The notes under the pieces were generated by a model, which did no database searches, was not told where the DNA came from, and was given only the letters and a program-made list of their open reading frames with translations. Both the position numbers and the translations under genes were made by a program. From Liolophura sinensis (taxonomy: Eukaryota > Mollusca > Polyplacophora > Chitonida > Chitonidae): DNA of 64,000 nucleotides. Position 1 is the first letter of the stretch; the number at the start of each line of letters is the position of its first letter. Location: contig NC_088307.1 in assembly GCF_032854445.1 (NCBI RefSeq), forward strand, positions 12,164,017-12,228,016. Direction: 5' to 3'. Shown here in pieces: positions 19,456 to 32,012 of the stretch.

Positions 19456-21608
19456 TCACAATGCAGATCGCCAGAGATTCTGAACGCTCTGTCCATACCT
19501 GCCAACGAGAGTGTAATACCCATTGTAAAATTTGAGAAACTTAGAAAGAAGGCGTTTGATGGAGTATCCTTGACAAATTAGTTTTTGAACTAGCAACTTG
19601 TGACGCAGATTAAAGTCATCACAATTAACGCAAGATCTGACAAATGCAACAAGGCGAGATATGTATACCCCATATGCAGGACCCTTTGGTATATTGCTAT
19701 CCAAATAAGGATAATTTACAACATCAAAGTTGAAATTATCCCCTCTGTGGTAAAGGCGGCGTGAAAGGAGACCTTGTTCGTCTTTGTACGTATATAGATC
19801 CAAAAAAGATGTACCATCAGGACTATCTGTTGTCTCCTTTAAATGCAATGAAGGCGGATAGATTTCCTTCACCGCTTCAGCAATGTGGGGGTTATTTAAC
19901 ACCAGTAGATCATCAATATACCGCTTGGTAAATGAAAAGGATCGAGGTTTAAACATATTACTTTTAAGTAATTTCTGCATATAGTCGTATTCATATGAAA
20001 ACAGGTATAGGTCTGCCAAAAAAGGCGTACATTTGGTACCCATTGGAATACCTAGGCCTATGTACTGTTGGTAAATGGTGTCCCCGAATTTCACATAGAT
20101 GTTACTAATGAGAAATTCAAGTAATTCAATAAATAATGTGACATCCCATGAGTGGTAACCTTTATAAATGGTAGAGCTATAGAAAGCCTTATTGCTTCTG
20201 ACGTTAATGTAACGGTGACCTGTTTTAGTAAATGCCGAGACAATTAACGACGATATTCTTTCAATAAGATCTTGGTGAGGAATCGTAGTATAGAGAGTAG
20301 AGAAATCCCATGTGGATACGTATTTGTACAGTATATGCATATGAGCATCAAGTAAGATAAGACATTTGGAGTTGTTAAGAATCCACATGCAGTTGACATC
20401 TGAATTTTTTGTTATGGCACAACAATACTTATTCCAAAATGACTTTACTTCTTGTAACGCTCTAGTAAGTAGGGTTGACAAGAGTTTGGTGGTACAGCTT
20501 CTTGAACCCGCAATAAATCGAGCCTTGTATGGGGATTCATACATTTTAGGAATCCAGTAAAGTTGTGGTATTTCTGTGTGACGGGTAGGTATATTTATGC
20601 GCCTTTCTTTAAGAAAGGTTTTGTGTTTGTTCAATAGTTCCTCCAGAGTACATATAGTAGCAGAACACGTGGATGTCGTTGCAGATGTACGTAGCTCTTG
20701 AACAAGAATTTGATAATAATAATTCTTGCAAATAAAGATGACATTATTAGGAGCCCTGTCTGCTACATTGTTGACAAATTTACTAAGAAGGTCAGCGAGT
20801 GTTTCTTGCACAGTGGGATCCCTCAGAACCTGTTTAACTTTTGTGTAGAGCATCAATGTCTAGACGGTGTATAGCTAAACTAACCTTCTTTTTTACAATC
20901 TCAAGCCAATCGTTAGGTACCGAAGAATCCACTTTCTCCCGTTTTGACCATTTTTAACATACTCCTCAAGTGCCAAGATGATATTTTTTTGTTAGCTCGA
21001 ATGTTGACATTTCTCTTTTCTCTATACTTAGGACCTCTCACAAAGAAATTCCTTAGACCATGATTCTTAATAATATTAAGGTTACAGGTTAGGACATGTT
21101 TACATTTGTCGTAGGTAAAAACTGAGGATTCACAATCACAGTTAGAGCCGCCAGAAGTATACGTCGCCAAATCGAACTCCTTGATGGCCTGGGAATAATT
21201 GAAAATTTTGGAAGCTATGGGCTTTGTTTACTCATAGGATATGCAAGGTGGCTCTTGGACATTAAAATAATTAGGCACAGCACTACGAACATCAGGTTCA
21301 TTAAAGATGCGTGGTAGGTTAATTAAATCAAGGCCACTCTCTAAATACTTTATCTTCAGAAAAAGTCGATCGTGTTGAGTTTCAATTGTAGGTTCAGAGC
21401 GATACAATCGAAAATACGATATGTCTTGACACAGACGTACAAGGTGAGGTGGAACATTAAAATTGTGTATGTTATTGGATACGTCTTGAACTACCTGTTT
21501 TAGCAAGTTCAGTGGCAGTGCATATAATACTGTGCGTAGAGCATGCATGCTACTGGTGTCATACGACAATCCTACTAAATAGCTAAATGTAAGGTGTTTG
21601 TAAATCAT
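19456..21608 (-). mobile_element. Penelope-like retroelement (Naiad-type) reverse transcriptase, decayed copy
   Basis: Three collinear minus-strand segments encode one polyprotein. 21608-21228 gives the N-terminal region. An in-frame TAA at 21228-21230 interrupts it, and the same frame continues through a CxC motif ('NCDCESS') and 'RGPKYRE' to about 20930. Two further frame changes, near 20935 and 20850, lead into a 466-residue open frame. That frame carries RT motifs: 'FIAGSRSCTTK' (about residue 114), 'WDFSTLYTT' with catalytic Asp184, 'GIPMGT' (269-274), 'YIDD' (313-316) and 'FLDL' (351-354). The 50-residue stretch between 'FIAGS' and motif A fits an insertion in the fingers domain. CxC plus this insertion are described for N-terminal GIY-YIG Penelope-like elements (Naiad/Chlamys). 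I see no GIY-YIG domain upstream, so the copy is 5'-truncated or endonuclease-less. Not functional as written. Confidence 0.8.
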
Positions 21609-21767
21609 GTTTCCGTTGAACTTCCGCTGTCAAGGCCCACTGTTAGTCCAGACATAACGTCAGCCAAACTCTCCGTTGTAGGATTCACTAAATGAATCGG
21701 CTAAAAGCAGTTTTCACGCGCACCTTTTTAACATGTCTGTAACAGTCTTCCATTTTGTCAATAGTAA

Positions 21768-22930
21768 ACTTTCCTCGTGTTTTTGTCACTTGTTTTCTTT
21801 GACTGTCTTAACGATTGCCCACCTTTACTGCCATTGTGTTTTGTAAAACTGATGATATACGCTCGACAAAAGCTTGCCTCCGCTTGCTCCAGCTTTGCTT
21901 GCTACCAAGTACCAGTAGGCCTGGACTGTAACAGCTGGATCAGCGAGTGCACGTGTACACAATAGCGGTGATGATGTTCTCAGAAATTTAAAAGGTACAT
22001 TTTAAAGATAGTGTTTTGGGGTTTAAATAAAATGTTTTCGAATAAAATGTCACATTTCAACTTGTCAACTATAAGCATTAGACATCAAGAGCCTTGTTTT
22101 GTGTAGCCTATGTTGTGTTTCGTAATGTTTATGACGCGGTAAAAAGGCCATCGTCACAAACATGGTACGTTAACCTCCCCGAATACTTCACCGCCTTTGC
22201 TGCTTTATTTCGGCAATGAGTTTACGTGTTAAATCTGGTTTTCATGATTTATATGTAGTTGAATTATTAGAATTTCCTTCAATGAGAAAGGAAGCATTCC
22301 TATTTCACACAGGTTACAGATGTCACTTTTGTTTTACTAAACGTTTACATTCCTATATGTATGTCACGTATACGCAGCTTTGAAATATCTAGGTCAACTG
22401 CTCAGCTCGCCGTTGATTGGTTTAAAATTCGCGAGATCTGTTGAGGGAATGAAAGACAACGGCAGCGTGAAATGTGACGTTTTTCCTATTGTTTTTAATA
22501 CAGTAGACTTTAATACGTTCATCTTGGTGCTTGTTGTGTAACCCGTTAACGCTGAACTTTTTTCATTCCCAGTAACAAGAATGTGATAAATTGTTTATTG
22601 CTACTATTTCAATCTACAAAACCTATGATCAGACTCGTCAAGAGTAAATAAAGGCTTTATTGTTATTAGAAGTCTCACGCATTTTTATCACTGATAATTT
22701 CCTCGTGTAATTTTCTTTCACATGCAGTTATTTTCTTTGACTGTCTTGACGACTGCTCACCCTTATCACCATTGTGTTTTGCAAAACTTAGAAATTGCCC
22801 TCTACAAAAATTTGTCTCGGATGTTTCCAGTTTACACTGCTACCATGCTGGGTTTTACATATGCACAGCTATTGCGAGAATGGCGTTCCAAGAAATGTAA
22901 AAGAAACTTTTTGAAGATAGTGTGTACAGG
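21768..22930. repeat. Direct duplication (21768-22020 and 22700-22930)
   Basis: Both segments share 'TTTTCTTTGACTGTCTT', then 'CATTGTGTTTTG', and 'AAGATAGTGT' near the end, in the same order and about 930 bp apart. They flank roughly 680 bp without recognisable genes. They lie on the 5' side of the Penelope-like element and could be a pseudo-LTR or tandem-insertion remnant, or an unrelated repeat. Confidence 0.6.
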
Positions 22931-23373
22931 TGTAAGCAATATACTTCCGAATTTGCCTTCATTCACTGGAGTTTTAATCCCAGGGTGTTCTGATTGGTAA
23001 AACCTGTATCTGAAGTACGTGATTCTGTGATTAAAATCCATATACACTTTGTTTACTTAAATCCCAAGTTATTTAGTTCCCAAGGATAACGAGAGAAAGG
23101 AAGTCCTACTGAGAGGGTTCGATGTGATAAAAACAAAGACAAAATATAAGACCTCTGACATACGTGTGTGTACATATATCTGTTTGCATAAGGTAATAAA
23201 AATATGCAGAAAAACGTATGCCGGCAATATTAGTGTCGTACAAAGAAATGCGTGCAAATCGATGCGAAATATTATTTTCTGGGTAAAAAATGTATAAATT
23301 TTTATTTACATTTGGACCAATTATGAAAATACAATTTGTAGTTTTTTTTTTAACAAAATGGTTGGAAACAGTC

Positions 23374-23552
23374 GGTCGCTTATACTGGTTTCCTCTCCGG
23401 TCGTAAGTGGGAAGGTCTTCCAACAACCTGCGGATGGTCGTGGATTTTCCCAGGGCTCTACCCGGTTTCCTCCCGCCATAATGAGGGCCGCCGTCGTATG
23501 AGTGAAATATTCTTGAGTACGGCGTAAAACACCAATCAAATAAATAATTAAC
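23374..23552 (+). repeat. SINE-A without head
   Basis: 'GGTTTCCTCTCCGGTCGTAA' to 'CACCAATCAAATAAATAATT'; well preserved. Confidence 0.9.
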
Positions 23553-24840
23553 TAAACAGGTTGTCAAATGGCATATAGATTTTTTATTGATTGTTTTATC
23601 ACATATGAAACTTCATAACAATAATTAGTTCTCTAGCACATATCAGTAGAAGTGTACATGTATACACCTGTTGCACCAACTACCGTCAGCAGCAAAACGC
23701 AGCCCAGGATCAAAAACAAGAACACTATCCTCAGCCAAAAGGAGAACAAAAAAGTGCAACAACAACAACGCCTTCCTCTCACAGAGCTTCTTGTCTGGGC
23801 CAAAGCCCGTATAGAATTAATAGCTGGTCAAATATATCAAAAATATTGTGATGAAAATGTTTTCTCTATCAGCCAGACTACATCACAGGCTTTATCACTG
23901 TGAAATGAGGGAAGGCAGACTGCGAGAAATCAGTGTGCTAACTACATGTGGAGACCCAGTACAGCAATTGGACGTCTTTTTTTCGCGACACTGTTGTAAT
24001 TCTAAAAATGCGATTACAAAAACACAACACATCCATGAATATAAATGTTTTGTCCACCTTACTCCCAAGAACTTTGCCCAATTTTTATTCAAAGGCTTGA
24101 AAGGTCCTTTTCAGATTCTGGTCAAATACAGCTCTCCCTTGTTGGTTCGGCTGATGCCTTTTCGTTCACTCCAGGTAAAAACTCTACAAAACCATACGAT
24201 AGCTCAATGGCCTTAATAACAAACCATAATAGATCACTCTAAGTCAGTGCAGTCATCTTAGGACGAAGATTGCTGGGAAAAGTTTAGATTTTTAGATTTT
24301 GAAAGAATGTCCTTCACCAGTGACAATAACTGCATCTTGTTTTTATTTTATTCTGCTTAAACCATTGTGTCATGGAGGGGTGTAGTTTGCTACTATTTAA
24401 GCGTTTAAATCTAAAATTACAATAAAAACCCTAACTGAGGTAAGTTTGCAAGAGGCCGCCTTTCACCGTTTCTGAGTCACCATCTGCAAACTGTCACAAT
24501 GTCATCGCAGCCCTGTCTGTGCTACAGTTTTAAATTCCAAACATTTTCCACGTCGTTAAAGATGATATAAGTTAACCTTTTTAAGACTGAAGAACCTGTT
24601 CATACATTTGCCATGATTTTTTCAATCTTCCACTGCGAAGTGTCTCATTTTGTGATAAATCTCTAAAATGATTATAATTAAAGAAATCCGTAGGCAAAAG
24701 CACAGACAGATGACTTCGTTAGTTTACCTCGGTTAGGGCTGCATTCTAACACATCCATGTACTGTCAGTGCTTTAATAAATAGTGCCAAATAAACCCCCT
24801 AGCAGCATTGCTTAAGCGCAATAAGGTGAATGCAGACATG

Positions 24841-25115
24841 TTAATTAAAATTGCGGAATTTCGAACTGGAACTCTGATATAGAGTAGACGAATGAAAGAA
24901 AATTGAGAATCTGATCGTTTGTGAACTGGAGAAGTTTCTACAGGAAAGAGGTGTCATTTGTGTCCCTGGAAAAAGGTGAGACAGGTGATCAGTAAATCAA
25001 TTTCAACAAGGTTGCCGAAAATTTTTTACCATTCACATGGCGCAGTAGGGCTGTTTTTGCCCTTGATTAGAAAAGAATTCCGACTCGAAACTCCCCTATG
25101 GTGTGAATTTCTTTA
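24841..25115. repeat. Unclassified dispersed repeat X, copy 3
   Basis: 'AGAGTAGACGAATGAAAGAA', 'GGAAAGAGGTGTCATTTGTG', 'GGTGATCAGTAAATCAATTT', 'GACTCGAAACTCCCCTAT'. It ends close to the receptor's stop codon. Confidence 0.75.
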
Positions 25116-25122
25116 GCCTCAG

Positions 25123-26176
25123 TTACAAGTTCTGTTGTGTTCGAATTGTAAACATTCTGTCCGGGTCATTGCGGTTGTTTTGAGGTTTAGGCCCATGTTG
25201 CTCTGGACGGTCAGTATGGCTAGACGAAGAGCCGCTGTTACGTTGATTTGTTATCTGTGTGTTGTGTTCAGGAGCTACTGTCGCAACCCGAGTCGAGAAC
25301 CAGGAAACAATCGTTCTTCCGAGAGGAGACCTGAGGATGTGACTCAAAGGATTCATGACACAGTTAGACCACAGTAGAAAGTAGCTCAGCTGAAATGTAA
25401 CCTCCGGCCACATGTTTTTTGTACCCAACGAGGCGAGTGACGGTGATGAAGGTATAGGAAAGTACCCAGATTAAAAGCTTACAAAATGTCATTTTAAATA
25501 TTTCCACATGTCTATGACGGGCTAACGATTGTCTGGCCGAGTTTTTCCGGACAAAGCGTGTTATGACAATATAGATTATAGTGCACAGCAAAACCGAGCC
25601 TGATAAATGGACGCCATAAAATGCTGTCATTAGCATTCTAAAGACGTTGTCGTAAGTGACAAAACAGTAACCGATCGAAGGAACTTTTTGAAGGTATCCA
25701 TATTTGATACTCGAGAAGACCACCACGCATATGTCCACAGTTAAACATGTCACACTGATGAGCGCCAGGTGTATCAGACTAACAGCTGCTTTGTTATTTG
25801 GCGAAACTTTAGTCACGTTGCGAGCGGTAGTGCAGAGAATAAGACACTGGATTTGTAAGGAATAAGTCGACAGAAGAGGCCCAAGAATCCCGGTGATGCT
25901 GCATAGGGGCGTCGTGACGCCTGGAAGCGCTAACGTCACCAGACACATGGGGATTACCAACAGCAGGATTAAACTGTCCACAATGGCTAGGTTAACTATA
26001 GTCATGTTAAGTGGCGAGCGACGCAACTTCTTGAGTAAAACCACCATAATGTAGCCATTGGCTAACGTACCTGTCACGATCAAAATTCCCAACAGGATCA
26101 CGATAGCCGCTGATGGCTGCCTGTTTGTGTTGCCCTCTGTAAAATTCTCGATCGTGGTATTGTTGGCTGATGACAT
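25123..26176 (-). CDS. Class A (rhodopsin-like) G-protein-coupled receptor, one frameshift
   Basis: Single exon starting at ATG 26176 (context TACCATGT), about 350 residues if one extra base is ignored, which is a normal receptor length. The N-terminus has N-glycosylation sites (NNTT, NFTE). TM1 is about residues 22-48 ('LANGY', Asn40). TM2 carries 'LAIVD' (Asp67). Cys92 before TM3 and Cys171 in the second loop can form the conserved disulphide. TM4-TM6 follow in order, with Trp237 in TM6. TM7 ('WSNCVMNPLSHIL') and a hydrophilic tail lie in another frame; the shift maps to a run of six A (T on plus) at 25415-25420. Unusual features: DRY is ARN, the TM6 Pro is missing, and NPxxY is NPLSH. Ligand unknown; peptide or amine receptor subfamilies cannot be distinguished. 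Confident of the fold, not of function. Confidence 0.85.
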
Positions 26177-26645
26177 GGTAGGTATTTGACAGGAATGGTT
26201 TGCGACAGAACGTGGCAGCTGTGAACACCAGGTGTTTCTGAGCTACTACTCCAAGAAGGTTCCCGGTTGCTATAAAGACAGTCCCTTTTGTAATAGCATG
26301 CTTCAAGACAAGGAAACGGCACCAGACTTGTGTATGTCAACGAAGAACTGTTCTCAGCACACACCTTCAAAAGGATTACGCCTATGGGCGTGCTCTGTGT
26401 ATATACAGCGTTTTAGAAACAGGGCGTGTCTTACTACTTAGCGACACCAATAATATCAACAGGTGTTTTACTGGTATCGTGTGACAAGTCTTGTGCAATG
26501 CCACCCCTCGCTGACGTTCAGAATGATCAGATGCAGCTGGGAAGTCCATGCTGGTTAGACTTATGACGCCTAATAAATTGGAGTTAGCACCACTGCAATC
26601 TTTCTTTGATTTAATTCTATTTTAGCCTTGTAAATTGCTACTATT

Positions 26646-26945
26646 CATACATGCGGTCGCTGTGAGTTCAAGTTCACACGATGCTGTCCTTCTCTCCGGC
26701 CGTGAGTGGAAAGGTATGACAGCAACCTGCGAATGGTCGTGATGGTCTTTGCGAATCTGGAGTGCAAGGGGTTCGATTCTAAGGTGTGATTATGTTTAAT
26801 ACATCGTTTTAGCCTACATTAATGATCAATAACATAGAAGTGTAATTTGTGTCCATATTAGAAGTTAAAAACAAACCCTTAGTAATTTAAATACATGTCC
26901 ATTTTTTTGTTAAATATTCTTGCGCTGAATCAATCAAATACCAAT
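26646..26945 (+). repeat. SINE-A split into body and tail pieces
   Basis: 26646-26745 has 'GCGGTCGCTGTGAGTTCAAG' and 'CAGCAACCTGCGAATGGTCG'. A tail-like 'TAAATATTCTTGCGC' follows at 26910-26945 after other sequence. Confidence 0.55.
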
Positions 26946-28344
26946 TTAATGAATCAGTGTTATGCCCGACGGAATACACCTTCTCAATTTGAGATCAATA
27001 CTGATGAAAGCAGTCTTAAACCACGAGCAAAGAAATTTTAATTCTAGTCTCATCCTACTGTGGAGAGCACGTTTGAACTCTTTCACATTAAATGTATAAT
27101 TGTAATTCTTGGCTTCAAAACGCAATACACGTTTGACAAAGTGTGAGAGATCTTGTGCCAAGTGATGGTTGCTCAGCCATCACAGCCTTTTGTCAGCAGC
27201 AACAATATACCCAATGTATTTAGTAAAATGTTAAGTAAAATAGTCGTGAGTTCGGCGTTCAAGGTCAACGAACTGTATCAAATCATTCTGATACAATCAA
27301 AACCCACTTTCATATCAGACATCAGAACGCGAAACACTTTTGAAAAAAAAACGTGTCAGAGATCTTGTGCTGATTTATGATTGAAAAGTTAAGACTGCGA
27401 TGACTGATCAAAGGTGTATCGCGTTCAAAGGTACGTTTTACCATTAGACTGAAATAACTTTTTCTGCACAACATACTCAATGTGTTTTTGATGTCAGTGA
27501 TGCACCTACATTGATATTGTGGCAATATTATCTGTTTGAATCCATACATTGAAACAGACGTGTTTCTTAGCCGTCAAGCAAAATCATTCCTGGTCAAAAT
27601 CGCGCTGGCCAAATTACGGCGGAATTATGCAAAGAGAAGCAGTTAGCAGTTTTCAATGACGTTGGAAAGACACGACGAATGTTTTGTATGAAGGAGTGAA
27701 AATTTAATTCGTGTACCAGGACAGTATACATGAATTGTCGATAATCAAACTGTATCTTAGTTGCGCTTTGATTGTAATTGTTTGCAGGGATTACTAAAAC
27801 GCTATTCTTTTAAAGTTCGATCTTTTTCAATGATAAGGTGGCCCATTGGTGAATACCCTTCTTGGCGAGGTAGTTAAAGGAAATCTATCCTATGAGGATA
27901 TATTTATAGCTGTAACCCCCACGGTAAGGGCTGTATAAGTGTCCATGTTTATTCCATCAACACGCTGCTTTACGAATAGCTGTAATTAAAGCGTCACCCG
28001 GATACCTGTATTTTGTGAACTTTGAAGTGTTTTAGTGTTTAATAACAGTTTGAAATATGTTTATTGTTATGTTTTTCGCTGTTGATATCTAACCGCTTAC
28101 TAAGAAATGCAAACTATAGACTGTTCTCACGTATTTGAAGTATGTTCAGCGGATGTTGTTGAAAATTAATTTGGTTTTGTTATATATTGCTCCTGTTACG
28201 AGGATATACGCGATTTTATACCGCCTGTATTCTTGGACAACCAGTCAGTGTACGGGTTCATAGCTTCAATGCCAACAAAATAGACTTCATTATTACAAAA
28301 TCTACCAAGATATCTACGCTACTTGATTACAAGACCATCCCGCG
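26946..28344. other. Non-genic stretch
   Basis: 'AAACACGTTTGAC/CTTTTGA.AAA..GTGTCAGAGATCTTGTGC' blocks repeat at 27120-27160 and 27328-27375. 'AAGCAGTTAGCAGTTTTCAA' at 27638 resembles 37236. These are dispersed or local repeats; no gene is supported. Confidence 0.4.
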
Positions 28345-28698
28345 ACCGGCCCCGATGGCTCAGTTGATATAGCGTCCGCTTTGGGGGCGGTAGATCCAGG
28401 GGCAATCCTGGGCCGGGTCGCGCCTTGGACCTTAAAAGAGGAAGTTGTAGCTTCTTCGCTTGGCATTCAGCATTAATCGGGTAGTGCAACGACTGATTGG
28501 CCCGTATCAGTATAATGGCTCGGGTGGGGAGGCTTACTTGTCTTCGGTAACTCGTCTCAGTGAAGGAGCACTAGATAAAAGAACTATGGAAATCCGTCCT
28601 ACAAAAGGGGGCACATTACACGAACATGCACTCTTTCGTCGTCATATGAATAAGAAATTGTTAAGTATACGACGTTAAACCCCAAACATTCACTCACT
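28345..28698 (+). repeat. SINE-B2, full length
   Basis: Intact tRNA-like head (box A 'GATGGCTCAGTTGATATAGC', box B-like 'GATCCAGGGGCAATCCTG'), middle 'GGAAATCCGTCCTACAAAAG', tail 'GTTAAACCCCAAACATTCAC' ending in TCACT repeats. It is the best copy for defining the family. Confidence 0.9.
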
Positions 28699-30077
28699 CA
28701 CTAAAGATGATCCCACTTGCCAGCCACTTGGAGCCTGCAAGACGCACTAAGCCTTGTTTAGACTTAGCCTTATCACTTGTCTCCTTCCGTGAAACTATTC
28801 TGTCAGCAAATACCAATAAAATTGTGTTAGGTTTTCTTTAAAATCAAGCTGTACATATTCTAGATAAACAGAACCATGTGTATAAAGTATTGCTAGACAT
28901 AAAGGTTGAGAAGGATTGTTTGTGCTTTCTGGCATCACTTCCTGCCTCATCACCATGGCCCAAGTGACTTTGACATTGTTCAAGATTTCTGTACAAAATT
29001 TGTTAGTGATTGCAGTGATGTGAAGCGAAAGATAGAGAGCGACGCATGTGCTGTAAGGAGTATCCCAGAGCATGCACCCCAAAGGTGTATTGTCAGTATG
29101 GCACGTGAGTCTTTCAGCTTTTGTCCCTTATATCTTTAGTAAATGGTTATGAGCACCTAATGAGATAATGTCCGTTAAAGTTCTAATCAAACGAAATCAC
29201 TTTTCATCAAAAAGTAAAACTTTTGTAGATTAAGGGGTTGATTTTTTAAAAAAATTAATGTCTTTTTTAGTGGTTTGCACTCGGTAATTTCCGCGGCGAA
29301 GGTCTTAATGACGTCACAAGTAGACATTTGAGTTCGGCAGCCATATAGCGAATAACCGGGAGGCCAGTGACAAACGTGTAATAAAATATGTATAGAAAAG
29401 CACGAGAATGAGCGGAATGAGTTATGCGACTGTATACAACACCGCGTATAAACTTAAAGACCATATAATCGTTTTTTTTTTATTATTAATGTATAATTCT
29501 CACTAAATCATCTCGTTTGGACAATGCATGCACGCTGGCGAAATGTAAATATTGACCGTTAGCTGTCTTTCTCAACTGACGACTGTGGACCTCGTAGTAT
29601 GCCGCACTGGTATAGGTTTACTGCATTTTATAAAAAACATAAAATACCTGTACATAAGTCCTTTGTGTGCAGACAAGAGATTTGAACTAAATTAAATTTT
29701 TATTTGTCTTTAAAAGTTAGTATTTTCAAATGCTCAGTCCCGCGTTCTCAGTTCAGCAGCCATGTTTATATCTAGTTGGATCACACAAAAGTGGTGTGTC
29801 CAAAAAATCTCATCGAAAATGTACAATGCCAATAACGCGCATCTCACTTCTCGGTCTTTCCAAATGCCGAAAAACAATGTCTGAGATGAAATGTACGTAC
29901 AGTAAAGTATTTTTTGCTGGTTACAGTTGATAGAATGTATACAGACCTTACAGAGCATTGAAAACTTTTATTTCAGCCATAGCGTAAGTCAAATAAGTGC
30001 TGCCAGTCGACCGATGAATCGAGATTTTGTCAAACGGCCTGAAATAACTAACAGGCGGGAATTAAATTTCTAAAAGT
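28699..30077. other. Non-genic stretch
   Basis: Only short motif-free ORFs on both strands, overlapping one another; no splice-linked coding signal seen. Confidence 0.4.
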
Positions 30078-30158
30078 TTCCTCCTTCAACAATGCTGGCC
30101 GCCGTCGTATAAGTGAAATATTGAGTATAGCGTAGAACACCAATCAAATAAATAATTT
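30078..30158 (+). repeat. SINE-A tail fragment
   Basis: 'CAATGCTGGCCGCCGTCGTA' to 'CACCAATCAAATAAATAATT'. Confidence 0.85.
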
Positions 30159-30243
30159 TATAAAATATTTTCCTGAAAGAAAATCCTGTAAAGGAATATC
30201 ATTCGTTTTATGACTATTTATGTTCAGTTCATTGTCAACATCC

Positions 30244-30342
30244 ATGGGTGTCACCAGTATGTGCGCCATTTCCCCATGTGAACTGTCGAGTGTGATCGGC
30301 TGTCTACGTAAGGCGTCAGACGACCTCCACCTCGGCCTGCAG
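30244..30342 (+). CDS. Possible first coding exon, unrecognised
   Basis: ATG in a good context (ATCCATGG) opens 33 codons that end exactly at a consensus donor CAG|GTGAGT. The product starts MGVTSMCAISPCELSSVIGC and ends DDLHLGLQ. It has mixed, protein-like composition, but I recognise no family and found no downstream exon. Confidence 0.3.
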
Positions 30343-30689
30343 GTGAGTTCGGCTGTGTTCGGCCCAGGTGGTTAAAAAGGTGGTTAAAAAGACCTAAAAA
30401 TGACACGCATTATCATAATGAGTACGGCGGAACACCTGGGGATGATCGTAACGTACATCACGAAGTCCACAGTTAGCTTTTCATATATTAACAGCTTGAC
30501 GTTAATAGGTATGATGACAATGTTAACATTATCTTCTTCTGATTACTGGGGGGATAATCCCAATCTGCACCAATCTGAACACTGGCTAATTGACCTCCGT
30601 GTAAATGACCTTCGTCAAATTGCTAATTGTGGATTCCCCAGGGATCTGTTGGAGGACTATTGAACTTTGGGGAAGTAGCCTTATGCACT

Positions 30690-30778
30690 ATCTATTCTAA
30701 AAGCACACCCTTATTCTATTATATCAGACCACTGTGGTGTCTCTATAACATTTAATGTTGAGGGCTATAGACCTAGGT
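30690..30778 (+). pseudogene. LINE endonuclease-domain remnant
   Basis: A short open stretch reads 'HPYSIISDHCGVSITFNVEG', then 'YRPR' and a stop. 'SDH' followed by a hydrophobic strand and 'R.R' is the end of the APE-type endonuclease of many LINE ORF2 proteins. Only this block is visible and no RT follows nearby. Confidence 0.4.
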
Positions 30779-31689
30779 AAGTACAATCCGAGGCCACATC
30801 GTTGTGCGTAAACCTATTATTCAACAAAAATGTATTTGGTCACGCGTAGTAGAATTTAAACTTGTAGAAACACTTGCTAGTTGTATAATCTGTCAGAGTC
30901 TTTGGTTAAAATCTAAAAACATTCTTTGATGTAACTGGAAATATTGAAATCAACACTTAAACTCCTCGTGCTAACTCTCATGACGTGTAATGTACAATGT
31001 ATACATATATCAGTTAACCTCGCTGCAGGCTCGTTGGTGATTGGCTGGTGTGAAAGATAGGCGTGTTAGTCATGTTACATTTCGAGCGTGATCAAGGCTG
31101 CAAGATTTAACCCAGGAAATCCTATCTCCCCTGTCAGCCAATCAGCATCGATGCTATATCCCATGGTGCCATGCTGCTTAATATGAATCTTAATATAAAA
31201 CTTATTTTGCTGGTTTAAATCTTAGAAATGTCATATAGATGGCAACTAATCTTTTCTGATAGTTGTCTTTGTGAACGGTAGAAATATGTCACGCAATATT
31301 GGGATGCTTAGAGGAGACGCTTTGAGGGACATAAAACTAGCCGACGGCGTCCTAAGAAGGAAGGGTTCAATCCCAAATCAGTATGAATTAATTCGTAATC
31401 AAATATGATTAATTAATCATAAATCAAACATGAGTTAAAATGTAATTAGTAGTAAAGTCACAGTTGAACTGATCATGAGTTATAATTCTATAATATATAC
31501 CGGGACATACACAGTTGTTATCATGTTATTGCTGATCTTTATTTTCTCATTCAGTTATGGATCTTTATTCGTTTCGTTAATTATTGGGTGTATGTAATGA
31601 TAATGACTATATTACTGAATAATATTGGGATGCAATGTAAAACTGATTTTTTTGTACTCTTCATAAAATGCATCAATACTTTTGGGTTC

Positions 31690-32012
31690 AATGGATTAAT
31701 AAGTGCTTAGGGTTTAACGTCGTGTTTAAAAATTTTACACTTATATGGCGACGAGGGGTCATTAGGTGTGAGTATATATACTGTGACTTCGTGTGCCAGG
31801 GCGAGTGAATGCCGCCAAAGTGCTGCCGGCGCTCAAGTATCATGCCGAAGACACCAGACATGACACTCTATCCAGTCACATTATACTGACATTGGGCCAA
31901 CCAGTTCTGTTCACTTGCTTGAACTTCTCAGTGCTGTGCGCCAAGCAAGCAACAAGTACCATTTCTAAAGTCTTTGATCCGGGTTTGATCGCGGGTCTCC
32001 CGACTTCGATTT
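31690..32012 (-). repeat. SINE-B1, near full length
   Basis: On the minus strand: 'CGGGAGACCCGCGATCAAAC' (head), 'TCAGTATAATGTGACTGG', 'GCAGCACTTTGGCGGCAT', and 'GACGTTAAACCCTAAGCACT' (tail). A 79-residue plus-strand ORF here is only an antisense reading of it. Confidence 0.85.

Larger units (their letters stand above)
22931..25122. other. Non-genic stretch before the receptor gene
   Basis: Apart from one SINE-A (23374-23552) and repeat X (24841-25115), I see only short ORFs without motifs. The two ORFs at 23652-24242 overlap in different frames and have no recognisable domain. Confidence 0.4.
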
